This document shows, piece by piece, positions 34,197-43,222 of a DNA stretch of 64,000 nt. The notes beneath the pieces were generated by a model. It searched no databases. It was given only the letters and a program-made list of their open reading frames with translations, and was not told where the DNA came from. Source of the stretch: Shewanella amazonensis SB2B. Its GTDB lineage: Bacteria; Pseudomonadota; Gammaproteobacteria; Enterobacterales; Shewanellaceae. How positions within the stretch are numbered: the stretch's first letter is position 1; each line of letters starts with the position of its first letter. Location of the stretch: the NCBI RefSeq assembly GCF_000015245.1, contig NC_008700.1:3298501-3362500 (forward strand). Reading direction: 5' to 3'. The position numbers and the translations under genes are program-made.

Positions 34197-35261
34197 TTAT
34201 TGACTGCCGGGCTTCAGTGCCAATGGCCGCTGGGCGTCCATCCCCATAGCGATAAGTCGGGTATCGACTTTTTGCCCCTCACTGAAATCCTTTTTTTGCT
34301 GCCAGCCAAACCAATGGCATCCAATGAGACTCTGGGCCACAGCGCCGCCAAGGGTGGTGCCCGGCCCCAGTATCATCACTCTGTCGGGTGCAAATTCTTT
34401 CACCGCTACCTGCACCGCGCGGGTGAAATCATAGGGCTCGGTAACCTGATGCCCCAGGGTGTATTCCCACAGCTTTTCAGTGTCTGTGCTGTATTGGGTC
34501 CAGATGGCGCCGCGGCCGTCCACCAAAGGGACATTGGGCGCTTTAAAGAAGCTCTTTGGCAACAGACTTTTGCCCTTGGCCGATACCTCGGTTAACAGCG
34601 GCGAGTGAAAGGCGCCGTGGTTATAGAGCCGCATGGGATAACGCTCATCGATTTTTGGCAATCGCTCTTCGGCCAGTTTGAGCCCCGCTTCGTTACCCGC
34701 CAGCACCCGGAATCCACCGAGGTGAATCGAGGTGTACAGCGCACAGCCTTCAGTGGCCTCAGCTTCGGCCAGCAGCTTATCCAGCATTTGCGTCCTGACG
34801 GGACTCGGATGCCAGTTATCATCCATCTCGGGATATATCATCTGCCCACCAATCAGGCCATCCTGCATCATGGAACCCATGGTGTTAATCACCCCGATAG
34901 CTCCCTCTTCATCCAGCGCACCGGCGCAGGCAAGGGCAATGTACCAGCCCATGGAGTTCCCGGTCACCGCCACTATCTCAAAGCGGTCGCGGTCTATATC
35001 CATAAAGTCGGCCATGGCGCAGGCGTAAATCAGTGCCGAGGCATTTTCACCGGGGGTATGCAGTTTGAAGGAGTACTTGTCCATGGCATCCAGCTCAGCA
35101 ATGGATTTTTGTCCCTCGTGACGGCGAAAGGCATCGATACCGGCGATAAAGTCGACCTTATCGCCATGAAGACGCTTAAGGTAGCCCAGTTCCTCTTTGT
35201 TATAACAACCGCGGCCCGGGGCTATCACCAATACTCTTTCTTTGGTTGCACTTGTGTTCAT
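34197..35261 (-). CDS. FabD-like ACP/CoA acyltransferase-fold protein
   Basis: A 354-residue alpha/beta hydrolase-like acyltransferase related to malonyl-CoA:ACP transacylase. The nucleophile elbow is VTGNSMGWY near residue 99 (GNSMG in place of GHSxG, with the Ser kept), and the catalytic His is in YNHGAFHSPLL near 215. VLVIAPGRGCYNKEELGYLK replaces the usual Gln oxyanion segment. It overlaps the E1 fusion gene by 4 nt and is the last gene of the operon. It could move an acyl group made by that dehydrogenase to CoA or a carrier (inference); it is not the housekeeping FabD of a fab cluster. Confidence 0.75.
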   Translation of the reverse strand: MNTSATKERVLVIAPGRGCYNKEELGYLKRLHGDKVDFIAGIDAFRRHEGQKSIAELDAMDKYSFKLHTPGENASALIYACAMADFMDIDRDRFEIVAVTGNSMGWYIALACAGALDEEGAIGVINTMGSMMQDGLIGGQMIYPEMDDNWHPSPVRTQMLDKLLAEAEATEGCALYTSIHLGGFRVLAGNEAGLKLAEERLPKIDERYPMRLYNHGAFHSPLLTEVSAKGKSLLPKSFFKAPNVPLVDGRGAIWTQYSTDTEKLWEYTLGHQVTEPYDFTRAVQVAVKEFAPDRVMILGPGTTLGGAVAQSLIGCHWFGWQQKKDFSEGQKVDTRLIAMGMDAQRPLALKPGSQ

Positions 35262-37543
35262 GCCGATGCCTCCAGTCCAATCACTATGCCTGTGTCAGTG
35301 CCCTTGCCTGTGCCAGCATCCGAGCCCTGCACCAGCTTGAGGGCAGCAGCCACTATGCTGTCTTTACCCGGCAGCGGCAAGGTGGCGGCATCGGCCAGCG
35401 GAATAAAACAGTCTTCGGCGTTAAGGCGGGCAAGTTTCGGGCAGGCGCTGCCCAGACGTTCATGCAGCGCCGTCACTATGGCTTCAGACACAGAGCCTGA
35501 GCGGCGACACTCATCCACCACCAGCACATGGCGGCAGTTGGCGGCGATATCACAAATGGCAGCCTCGTTGAGCGGCGCAAGATACCGCAAGTCCACCAGG
35601 GTGCAGTCAATACCAGCCTCCGCCAGCGCCTTTTCGGCCTGACGACTCAAGTAGTAACCATTGCCGTAGCTGATAATGCACAAATCCTTACCTTCACCGA
35701 AGCGGCCGGGCTCACCGAAAGGCAATGGGGTTGCTTCACGCTCGGGCACATATTGTGCCGCCCACAGGCTGTCGCCTGGCTCATGCAGGTCGCGGGTCAT
35801 GTAGAGCGCGATGGGCTCAAGGAAAATCACCAGCCGCTGCTCCTCACGGGCAAGACGCACGCACTCCCTCAGCATCCCCTGGGCATCGGCGCCATTGGAT
35901 GGACAGGCGAGGATAAGCCCTGGAATATCGCGAAACACGGTAAAGGAGTTGTCGTTATGGAAGTGGCCACCGAAGCCCTTCTGGTACGCCAAACCCGCGA
36001 TGCGAATAACCATGGGGTTGGTGTACTGACCGTTGGAGAAAAACGGCAAGGTAGCCGCCTCGCCGCGAATTTGGTCTTCGGCGTTATGCACATAGGCCAG
36101 AAACTGGATTTCGGGAATGGGCAGCAATCCGTTATGGGCCATACCGGTGGCGAGGCCCAAAATGGAGGTTTCATCCAGCAGGGTATTGATGACCCTGCTG
36201 GGGCCAAAGCGCTCCACCAGCCGCGAAGTAACATGATACACGCCGCCCTTTTTGCCCACGTCCTCACCACAGACAACCACATTATCGTGGCTCGCCATGA
36301 GCTCAGTAAGGGTCAGGTTAATGAGCTTTCCCATATGCACAGGTTTGCCGAGGGACTGCTTGTCGGCGGCAAAAAGACTCGCAAAAGCTTCTTCATCCAG
36401 CGTTTTTACCGCGCGGGGATTGGCGAGTTTGGGCGGCACCACGCTCGCCATGGCATCTTTTGCCGTTGTCAGCTTCGGACGGGTAGCCGCCACTCTGGCA
36501 ATGGCAGCAATCCGGTCTTTGAGCTCCTGATACATTGCCAGGATCTGCTCGGCACTCAGTACGCCCGCCTCTATCAGCATGGCGGCGCTGCGAAGCAAGG
36601 GGTCCAGGGCTTCGTTTTCAAGAATTTTCGCCTTGGGCAGATAGGCAATCTCGGCATCGCTGCCGGCATGGCCCATCAGGCGCACGGTACGCACATGCAA
36701 AAACACCGGCTGGCGATGGCTGCGACACCAGTGGGCCGCCTCTTTGGCCACCTTGTAGGTGTCGAGCAAATCCAGCCCATCACAGCAAAAATACTTAAGC
36801 CCGGGTCTTTGGCTGAAATTGGCCCCAATCCAGCCCTTGGGGGTGGGGGTAGAAATGCCTATGCCGTTGTCTTCACAGACAAACATCAGCGGCATGGGAA
36901 TATTCTGAAATGCCGCCCAGCAGGCCGCGTTAATAGCGGTCTGGGCACTGGCATGGTTGGCCGAGGCATCACCGAAGTTACACATGGCGATGGCATCAGG
37001 GGGTAAAACCCCGTCAACACCCAAGCGCTCGGTAAGCGGAATACTCAGGGCGACCCCAACCGCCTTGGGCAGATGGGAAGCAATAGTGGAGGTTTGCGGC
37101 GGAATATTGAGTGACTTGCTGCCAAGCACCTTATGGCGGCCGCCGGAGATGGGGTCTTCGCTGGAAGCCGCGAAGGAGAGCATCATGTCCCACAGCACGG
37201 TCTCACTCGCCTCATGGCGGCTGCGCTCCACCATAAAGGCGCCGCTGCGGTAATGCAGCAGCGCCATATCGGTGGTGTTGAGCACTGCGGCAATGGCCGC
37301 ATTGCCCTCATGGCCCGAGGAGCCAATGGTATAAAAGCCTTCGTTGCGCGCCCTCATACGGCGCGACTCCAAATCAAGCAAACGACTCTTTAGCTGGGAC
37401 TCGAAAATCCCCACAAACTCGGCATCACTGAGCCCGAGACGGCGATGGTCCCAGCCCTGGGTATTATCGATAAAGGCACCGACCGAGCCGGTTTCCAGCG
37501 CCTCAATAAACTGCCGTTCAACGGCAATAGCCCTGTCTTCCAT
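35258..37543 (-). CDS. Fused E1 alpha/beta 2-oxoacid dehydrogenase (ThDP-dependent)
   Basis: A 761-residue protein joining E1-alpha (about 1-370) and E1-beta (about 395-761), normally two proteins. The alpha part has HYRSGAFMVERSRHE, the ThDP motif NFGDASANHASAQTAINAAC ending MFVCEDNGIGISTPTP, and LMGHAGSDAEIAY. The beta part has MASHDNVVVCGEDVGKKGGV, YTNPMVIRIAG, GGHFHNDNSF and the C-terminal VVDECRRSGSVSEAIVTALH. The alpha ThDP motif deviates from the usual GDGxxxEGD. No E2 or E3 gene adjoins. Substrate may be a branched or dicarboxylic 2-oxoacid; the gcdH context hints at 2-oxoadipate (inference). Confidence 0.85.
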   Translation of the reverse strand: MEDRAIAVERQFIEALETGSVGAFIDNTQGWDHRRLGLSDAEFVGIFESQLKSRLLDLESRRMRARNEGFYTIGSSGHEGNAAIAAVLNTTDMALLHYRSGAFMVERSRHEASETVLWDMMLSFAASSEDPISGGRHKVLGSKSLNIPPQTSTIASHLPKAVGVALSIPLTERLGVDGVLPPDAIAMCNFGDASANHASAQTAINAACWAAFQNIPMPLMFVCEDNGIGISTPTPKGWIGANFSQRPGLKYFCCDGLDLLDTYKVAKEAAHWCRSHRQPVFLHVRTVRLMGHAGSDAEIAYLPKAKILENEALDPLLRSAAMLIEAGVLSAEQILAMYQELKDRIAAIARVAATRPKLTTAKDAMASVVPPKLANPRAVKTLDEEAFASLFAADKQSLGKPVHMGKLINLTLTELMASHDNVVVCGEDVGKKGGVYHVTSRLVERFGPSRVINTLLDETSILGLATGMAHNGLLPIPEIQFLAYVHNAEDQIRGEAATLPFFSNGQYTNPMVIRIAGLAYQKGFGGHFHNDNSFTVFRDIPGLILACPSNGADAQGMLRECVRLAREEQRLVIFLEPIALYMTRDLHEPGDSLWAAQYVPEREATPLPFGEPGRFGEGKDLCIISYGNGYYLSRQAEKALAEAGIDCTLVDLRYLAPLNEAAICDIAANCRHVLVVDECRRSGSVSEAIVTALHERLGSACPKLARLNAEDCFIPLADAATLPLPGKDSIVAAALKLVQGSDAGTGKGTDTGIVIGLEASA

Positions 37544-37602
37544 GCTTATCCCTCACTGGGTGAACGAGTCAAAAGCGGGGGCACCCGGCCCCCGCTTTCC
37601 CA

Positions 37603-38778
37603 TCAGCAAAATGCCTGCAGATCAGTCTGGGCACGACCCAGGATCAGGGCATGGATGTCGTGGGTCCCCTCGTAAGTGTTCACCGCTTCGAGGTTCATCA
37701 CATGGCGTATTACATGGAATTCGTCGCTGATACCATTACCGCCGTGCATATCGCGGGCGATGCGGGCAATGTCCAGGGCTTTGCCGCAGGAATTGCGTTT
37801 AATCAGGGAGATGGCTTCCACCGGCAGGGCGTCGACGTCCATCAGGCGCCCGGCCTGCAGGCAGGCAAAGAGACCCGTGGTGATCTCGGTTTGCATATCG
37901 GCCAGTTTCTTCTGATACAGCTGATTGGCCGCGAGCGGTCGGTTGAACTGAATACGATCGAGGCCATACTGACGGGCCGCATGCCAACAGAATTCGGCAG
38001 CCCCCAGGGCGCCCCAGGCGATGCCATAGCGCGCCTTGTTCAGGCAACCAAAGGGGCCTTTTAGACCTTCCACATTGGGCAGCAGCGCATCTTCACCCAC
38101 TTCCACATTGTCCATCACGATTTCGCCGGTAATGGAGGCGCGCAGGGAGAATTTACCCTCAATCTTGGGCGCCGACAGGCCCTTCATGCCCTTCTCAAGC
38201 ACGAAGCCGCGGATGGCACCATCAAGCTTGGCCCACACCACAAACACATCGGCAATGGGTGAGTTGGTGATCCACATCTTCGCGCCGGTAATGCGATAAC
38301 CGCCGTCGATACGCTCTGCGCGGGTTTTCATGCCGGCAGGGTCTGAGCCCACATCCGGCTCGGTCAGACCAAAGCAGCCCACCCACTCACCGGTGGCAAG
38401 CTTAGGCAGATATTTACGACGCTGGGCTTCAGTGCCATAGGTGTAGATGGGGTGCATTACCAGGGATGACTGCACGCTCATGGCGGAACGATAACCACTG
38501 TCGACCCGCTCAATTTCACGGGCCACCAGACCATAACTTACATAGTTGGCATTGGCGCAGCCGTATTCTTCCGGCAAGGTAGCGCCAAGCAGTCCCAGTT
38601 CACCCAGCTCGTTCATAATTTCACGGTCGAAATGTTCGTCACGGTTCGCCATCAGCACCCGCGCCATCAATTTATCCTGAGCATACTCGTGCACCATATC
38701 GCGGATCATCCGCTCTTCTTCGGTCAGCAGAGAGTTGAAATTCAGTGGGTCTTGCCAGTCAAATTGCACACGGGCCAT
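37603..38778 (-). CDS. gcdH: Glutaryl-CoA dehydrogenase-type acyl-CoA dehydrogenase
   Basis: A 391-residue FAD enzyme that converts glutaryl-CoA to crotonyl-CoA and CO2 in lysine/tryptophan breakdown. VQFDWQDPLNFNSLLTEEER is typical of GcdH. GCFGLTEPDVGSDPAGMKTR is the FAD/acyl-CoA signature, and the catalytic Glu is in LEAVNTYEGTHDIHALILGR. Length and start match the GcdH subfamily. AAGGACTACCCT precedes ATG 38778. It is the first gene of the gcdH-E1 fusion-acyltransferase operon, divergent from a LysR regulator. Confidence 0.92.
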   Translation of the reverse strand: MARVQFDWQDPLNFNSLLTEEERMIRDMVHEYAQDKLMARVLMANRDEHFDREIMNELGELGLLGATLPEEYGCANANYVSYGLVAREIERVDSGYRSAMSVQSSLVMHPIYTYGTEAQRRKYLPKLATGEWVGCFGLTEPDVGSDPAGMKTRAERIDGGYRITGAKMWITNSPIADVFVVWAKLDGAIRGFVLEKGMKGLSAPKIEGKFSLRASITGEIVMDNVEVGEDALLPNVEGLKGPFGCLNKARYGIAWGALGAAEFCWHAARQYGLDRIQFNRPLAANQLYQKKLADMQTEITTGLFACLQAGRLMDVDALPVEAISLIKRNSCGKALDIARIARDMHGGNGISDEFHVIRHVMNLEAVNTYEGTHDIHALILGRAQTDLQAFC

Positions 38779-38885
38779 AGGGTAGTCCTTTCATTGAGTC
38801 TTATTGTTTGAACGGGTTTGCAGGCGGCTTGTATGGCCAACACGGGAGACCAGAGCGCCACTTGTGATTTGCACTAGCATAGGCA

Positions 38886-38898
38886 TAATCGATCATTA
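38886..38898. promoter_or_regulatory. LysR-type T-N11-A site, distal
   Basis: TAAT-CGATC-ATTA (38886-38898) is a perfect interrupted palindrome of the T-N11-A type in the gcdH/lysR divergent promoter region, 108 nt upstream of gcdH. Confidence 0.5.
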
Positions 38899-38926
38899 GG
38901 AAAAATATTCTTTTTCTCTCACTCCC

Positions 38927-38941
38927 ATAGTATTTTCCTAT
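38927..38941. promoter_or_regulatory. LysR-type T-N11-A site, proximal to lysR
   Basis: ATAG-N7-CTAT (38927-38941) fits the LysR consensus. It ends 19 nt before the lysR start codon and would allow autoregulation together with control of gcdH. Confidence 0.5.
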
Positions 38942-38960
38942 ACCTTACGCGAAGGGAAAG

Positions 38961-39797
38961 ATGAACCTTAAGGCATTGAATTACTTCGTCGCAGTCTTGG
39001 AAAGAGGCAGTATCAGCGCCGCCGCCAAGCATTGCTACATAGCACAGCCCTCGATTTCGGCAGCCATTGGCGCCCTGGAGTCTGAACTGGGCGTGCAGCT
39101 TTTTGCCCGGCACGGGAAAGGGGTATCGGCCACCGATGCGGGCATGCGTTTGTATCCTCTGGCCAAACGGCTCCTGAACGAATCCAAGGCCATTCAGTCG
39201 CTGTTTTCCAAGCCAGAAACCCAGGTGCCATTCAGACTGGGGCTTATCCGCTCGCTGGGGGTTTCACGCATGAGTATGCTGCTCAAAGACTTTACCGCGG
39301 CCTGCCCTGACATGGATTTAACCCTGGTTGAGCCGAGCGAAGAGTGCGACGGCCGCATCATTACCACCGCCGATTTAACACCCAACGAAAGCTTTCAGGC
39401 CATGTGGCACGATACGTATTTGCTGGCCATTCCTCCGGCATTGAGTCTGGCGCTGAAAAGCAGCATCCGACTGGAAGATTTACAGGGACAACCTTTTATT
39501 CACAGAGCCCCCTGCGAGGCACTCACCAGCCTGCAGCAACTTTTGGACATGGAAGGGATAAAGATGCAGGTGCGGGCCCGTATTCAGACCATAGAATATG
39601 CGGTGGGATTGGTTGCGGCAGGATTAGGCATTGCCTTGGTGCCCGCCATTCCGGCATTGCTGGACCAGCAGGACATAGTGTTTCGGCCACTGGCAGACAT
39701 AGATCTTAAACGTACCGTGGGGCTGGCGCTACCTCTGGGGCACCCTCCCACGCCTCAGCAGCGACAACTGGTCGCCCTTTGCCGACAATGTCACTAA
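38961..39797 (+). CDS. LysR family transcriptional regulator
   Basis: 278 residues: an N-terminal winged helix (MNLKALNYFVAVLERGSISA, recognition helix SISAAIGALESELG) and a C-terminal substrate-binding domain from about 90 (RLGLIRSLGVSRMSMLLKDF to VGLVAAGLGIALVPAIPALL). GAAGGGAAAG precedes the ATG. It is divergent from gcdH with two symmetric T-N11-A sites between them, so it is probably the operon's regulator with a pathway CoA ester or 2-oxoacid as coinducer (inference). Confidence 0.92.
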   Translation: MNLKALNYFVAVLERGSISAAAKHCYIAQPSISAAIGALESELGVQLFARHGKGVSATDAGMRLYPLAKRLLNESKAIQSLFSKPETQVPFRLGLIRSLGVSRMSMLLKDFTAACPDMDLTLVEPSEECDGRIITTADLTPNESFQAMWHDTYLLAIPPALSLALKSSIRLEDLQGQPFIHRAPCEALTSLQQLLDMEGIKMQVRARIQTIEYAVGLVAAGLGIALVPAIPALLDQQDIVFRPLADIDLKRTVGLALPLGHPPTPQQRQLVALCRQCH

Positions 39798-39938
39798 TGC
39801 CGCCTGACCTTTCGCGCTGCGTATTGGGCAAAGTACAAGTATCAAATTGCAACAGTGAAACCTTGGCCACTGCTGCACCGACATTTACATGCTAATCTGT
39901 TGCAACCTTTGTTAATGGAACCCCAGATTGCCACCCAA

Positions 39939-40799
39939 ATGAAGTCATCCTTTTTTGGTTTTTTACTCAGTGTCTTGCTCCTGTCACCCTCCATGGTGAT
40001 GGCGCAGTGTGACGACACCACAGACTGCATCGAAAAAGGCAGTTGGGATCTGGGCATTGCCTTTGGCTATGGCCAAAGAACCAATCCGCTTAAAGATTAC
40101 GAAGACATCCCCATCTATGTGCTGCCCACCATCGCCTATTATGGCGACAGCTGGTTTTTTGATAATGGCGCCATAGGTTACACCCTGACGGAGCAAGAGC
40201 GCTTTACTGTCAATTTGATCACTGGCTTCTCCAGTGACAGGGCCTTTTTCTATCGCTGGGATCCTTCCAATATCTTCCTGGCCGGTACCTCCCGTGGGTT
40301 CAGAGAGGCAGAGCTGAGCGGTATCACCAGTTTTGCGACCCTGGATACCATAGGCGAGCTGGAGTCACGTAACTTTACATACCTCGGCGGTATTGAGGCC
40401 TATGTCTACAACCGTTTTGGCACCTTACGGCTGGCCCTGCTCCATGATCTCCTGAACGTGCATCAGGGCACTGAAGGCCAAATCAAGTGGAACTACCATT
40501 GGGGTCATAAAGAGTTAAGTGTTGATTTTGCGGTATTCTTTGACTGGAAGAGTCAGGAAGTCGTTAACTATTACTATGGCGTACGCCCATCGGAAAGTGC
40601 ATACTGGCATGAGCATTACCGCACAGAAAACGGCTGGAACCGTGGGCTCGAACTCACAGCCCGTTACAGCCTAACACCTGCATGGGAACTCCTGATGACG
40701 GCTCGCTACACCCAACTCGCCGATACCATAGCGCAAAGCCCCCTATTGGACGAAGACGACAGCTACGCCTACCTGATTGGCGCAGCCTATAGGTTCTGA
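39939..40799 (+). CDS. MipA/OmpV family outer-membrane protein
   Basis: A 286-residue outer-membrane beta-barrel of the MipA/OmpV family. Signal peptide MKSSFFGFLLSVLLLSPSMV, cleaved probably after MA. The mature part has many amphipathic strands with aromatic girdles (IPIYVLPTIAYYGDSWFFDN, SYAYLIGAAYRF) and ends in the C-terminal Phe typical of barrels. ATG 39915 is an alternative start; no strong ribosome-binding site is seen for either. Its stop codon shares one base with the DUF3019 start, the first link of a four-gene operon with a two-component system. Confidence 0.85.
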   Translation: MKSSFFGFLLSVLLLSPSMVMAQCDDTTDCIEKGSWDLGIAFGYGQRTNPLKDYEDIPIYVLPTIAYYGDSWFFDNGAIGYTLTEQERFTVNLITGFSSDRAFFYRWDPSNIFLAGTSRGFREAELSGITSFATLDTIGELESRNFTYLGGIEAYVYNRFGTLRLALLHDLLNVHQGTEGQIKWNYHWGHKELSVDFAVFFDWKSQEVVNYYYGVRPSESAYWHEHYRTENGWNRGLELTARYSLTPAWELLMTARYTQLADTIAQSPLLDEDDSYAYLIGAAYRF

Positions 40800-41200
40800 T
40801 GCCGTTGAAGACCTGTCGTCGACTGTTACTGCTGCCTTTGATAAGCCTGCTGGGACTTCCTGCGGCTAAGGCCGGTGACACGTCCAATTCTTTCGAGGTG
40901 ACCCCCAGCCTTTGCCTCAGCGACAAGGAAAGTGGCCGCTGTGATATCCGGATAACCCTTACCTGGTATGCCGAAAACCCCGTGTGTTTTGAGGTAGATT
41001 TACCCGACTTACCCCGTTGGTGCATACGCGATGATTCCCAGGACTCACTGACGCTGGATATCAGTACCGATAAGGACCTGCACTTTGTGATGCGGGATGA
41101 GAAGAGTAACCAACCGCTGGCCGATGCGGTGCTCAAGGTTAAGCCCTTGAGTGAACCACAGACCCGGCGCCGCTTTCGTAACCCGTGGAGTATTTTCTGA
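40799..41200 (+). CDS. DUF3019 periplasmic protein
   Basis: 133 residues with a signal peptide (LKTCRRLLLLPLISLLGLPA, then AKA) and a DUF3019-type beta-sandwich with four conserved Cys (PSLCLSD, GRCDIRI, PVCFEVD, RWCIRDD), probably disulfide-bonded. It overlaps both its neighbours by 1 nt (ATGA junctions), so it is translationally coupled to the MipA gene and the response regulator. It could be a periplasmic accessory of the sensor kinase (inference from context). Confidence 0.85.
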   Translation: MPLKTCRRLLLLPLISLLGLPAAKAGDTSNSFEVTPSLCLSDKESGRCDIRITLTWYAENPVCFEVDLPDLPRWCIRDDSQDSLTLDISTDKDLHFVMRDEKSNQPLADAVLKVKPLSEPQTRRRFRNPWSIF

Positions 41201-41910
41201 TGACGACTCAAGTACCACACAGAGTATTGCTGGTTGAAGACGATGTGCGTCTGGCAAACCTTATCGTGGATTACCTGAAAGCCAACGGTATGCATGTGGA
41301 GCTGGAGCGCCGCGGCGATACAGTACTGACCCGCCTGCTCAACTACAAACCCGATATCATATTGCTGGATATCATGCTGCCCGGCATGGATGGCCTGACC
41401 CTGATTGAAAAGCTGCCCGACTATTTTGCCGGCCCTATCCTGCTGATGAGTGCCCTGGGATCCAATGAAGATCAAATCAAGGGGCTGGAGCTTGGCGCAG
41501 ACGACTATGTGGTTAAACCGGTCGACCCGGCGCTGCTGGTTGCCCGTATCAACAACCTCTTGCGTCGCCACAGCGCGCCGCCAAAGCAGGAAAGCCATTG
41601 TCTTAATTTTGGCAAGCTCAGCATAGATCCCCACACCCAAACCATACGCCTGAACGACCAGCAGGTGGACCTGACCAGTCACGAGTTTGAACTCCTGTGG
41701 CTGCTGGCTTCTCAGGCCGGCCAGGTACTGAGTCGCCAGTATATTTATCAGTACCTGCTGAATATCGATTTCGATGGCAAGGACCGTAAAATCGATGTGC
41801 GCATCTCGCGCCTGCGTAAAAAGCTCGACGACAACCTGGAAACCCCGTTCCGGATTAAGACCGTCTGGGGTCAGGGATACCTGTTTGCACCCGAGGCCTG
41901 GGCAAGCTAA
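41200..41910 (+). CDS. OmpR-family response regulator, RstA-like
   Basis: 236 residues. The receiver domain has an acidic pocket in LLVEDDVRLA, the phosphoryl Asp in IILLDIMLPGMDG near 58, Thr/Ser in LMSALGS and Lys in DYVVKPVDPA. The C-terminal winged helix contains LTSHEFELLWLLASQAGQVL and ending KTVWGQGYLFAPEA. The ATG at 41200 overlaps the preceding stop; an upstream ATG at 41185 lies inside DUF3019. Next gene is its sensor kinase. Confidence 0.93.
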   Translation: MTTQVPHRVLLVEDDVRLANLIVDYLKANGMHVELERRGDTVLTRLLNYKPDIILLDIMLPGMDGLTLIEKLPDYFAGPILLMSALGSNEDQIKGLELGADDYVVKPVDPALLVARINNLLRRHSAPPKQESHCLNFGKLSIDPHTQTIRLNDQQVDLTSHEFELLWLLASQAGQVLSRQYIYQYLLNIDFDGKDRKIDVRISRLRKKLDDNLETPFRIKTVWGQGYLFAPEAWAS

Positions 41911-41913
41911 GCC

Positions 41914-43176
41914 GTGAAACGCCTCTTCGTCAGCCTTTATCTGCTGCTGAGTCTGTCCATTCTGGGCATTGGCTGGACTCTGGATAGCCTCTGGTACCAC
42001 AATGTGGACGACTCGGCCGCAGAAGACGCCCCCTTCCTGGCGCTGGCCAGTCTGTTGTCTGAAATGCCCGAAGCCGAGCGGGCAAAACACCTCGCCAAAT
42101 TCGAAGAAGACAAGACGCTGCCACTGTCACTGCTGAGTGCCAGCCAGGTAGCCCTGTCCAATAACGAATCCCTGAGCAGCGGCAGAGTGTTTACCATTGC
42201 CCTCGATGACGATAAAGAAATGCGTCTGGTGCGGGTGGGTGAACAGGTGCTGATGGCCGGGCCCATGGAAATTGATCCCAGAGAAAACCTGCGCGGGCTC
42301 TTTACGCTGTTTTTCTATGGATTGCTCGCCGGTGTTGCCCTGTTGTGGGTGTGGCCGTTGTCGCGGGATATCCGCATACTGCGGGAAGCCACCGAAGCCT
42401 TTGGCCGGGCGAAATGGGATACCCGCATCGCCCTGACCAAGCGTTCTCAGGTGAAAAGCCTGGCCGATACCTTCAATGAGATGGCGCGCCACATCAGCGC
42501 CCTGATTGAAAACCAGCAGCACCTGACCAATGCCGTATCCCACGAAATCCGCACCCCGCTGGCCCGGCTCAAGTTTGCCCTGGCGCTGCTGCCCGGTTAT
42601 TGCGGTAAAGACAATGACGATGAGAAACTCAACCAGTTCCTTGCAGATATGCAGTTGGATATCAAGGAAATGGAACAGCTGCTCTCTGAGCTCCTGACCT
42701 ATGCCAGCCTGGAAGCTCCCAGGGAGGGGCTGAAATTTGAAACCAGTAACCTCAGTGCCCTCACACGCCAGGTGACGCAACGGCTGCAAAGTTTAAGTCA
42801 GGTGCCCATCGAACTGCATTTGCCGGAAAAGGACGTGCAAGTACCGGCAGACCCATCCCTGATTGAGCGCGCCCTGCAGAATCTCATCACCAATGCCATC
42901 CGGTTTGCCCATACCCGCATTCGCATCGAACTGGTACGGGCCGACAATGAATGGCGCCTGTCGGTAGAGGACGATGGCGAAGGGATCCCGCTGGTGGATC
43001 AGGGCAAGATTTTCGAGCCCTTTTATCGGGTAAGCAGCAGCCAGAACGGCAACAAGGGACACGGGTTGGGATTGGCCATCATCAAGCGCATTATGCAGCG
43101 CCATAAAGGCAAGGTAAGCCTTGAGAGCGAACCGGGAAAAACCCGCTTTACACTGCATATGCGGGCGCGCCGTTAG
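41914..43176 (+). CDS. Sensor histidine kinase, RstB-like
   Basis: 420 residues starting at GTG 41914 (MKRLFVSLYLLLSLSILGIG), 3 nt after the response regulator. Two membrane segments (7-23 and about 128-150, LFFYGLLAGVALLWVWPLS) enclose a periplasmic sensor. A HAMP domain follows. The H-box is NAVSHEIRTPLARLKFALAL near 208. N-box LQNLITNAIRFAH, G1 SVEDDGEGIPLVDQG and G2 GHGLGLAIIKRIM complete the ATPase domain. The periplasmic DUF3019 protein and MipA barrel in the same operon suggest an envelope signal. Confidence 0.93.
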   Translation: MKRLFVSLYLLLSLSILGIGWTLDSLWYHNVDDSAAEDAPFLALASLLSEMPEAERAKHLAKFEEDKTLPLSLLSASQVALSNNESLSSGRVFTIALDDDKEMRLVRVGEQVLMAGPMEIDPRENLRGLFTLFFYGLLAGVALLWVWPLSRDIRILREATEAFGRAKWDTRIALTKRSQVKSLADTFNEMARHISALIENQQHLTNAVSHEIRTPLARLKFALALLPGYCGKDNDDEKLNQFLADMQLDIKEMEQLLSELLTYASLEAPREGLKFETSNLSALTRQVTQRLQSLSQVPIELHLPEKDVQVPADPSLIERALQNLITNAIRFAHTRIRIELVRADNEWRLSVEDDGEGIPLVDQGKIFEPFYRVSSSQNGNKGHGLGLAIIKRIMQRHKGKVSLESEPGKTRFTLHMRARR

Positions 43177-43222
43177 TACTCGTGGATATTGTTAAGCGAG
43201 GCAATCAGCAAACGCCGAAGAT

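Noticed and set aside
35528..37006. 492-codon open frame on the forward strand opposite the E1 fusion gene
   Set aside because: It is a shadow of a GC-rich real gene. The reverse-strand protein has clear family motifs, while this frame has none and a biased His/Gly/Gln composition.
40654..42090. 478-codon reverse-strand frame across mipA, DUF3019 and the response regulator
   Set aside because: It spans three well-supported genes on the other strand and shows no motif or ribosome-binding site.
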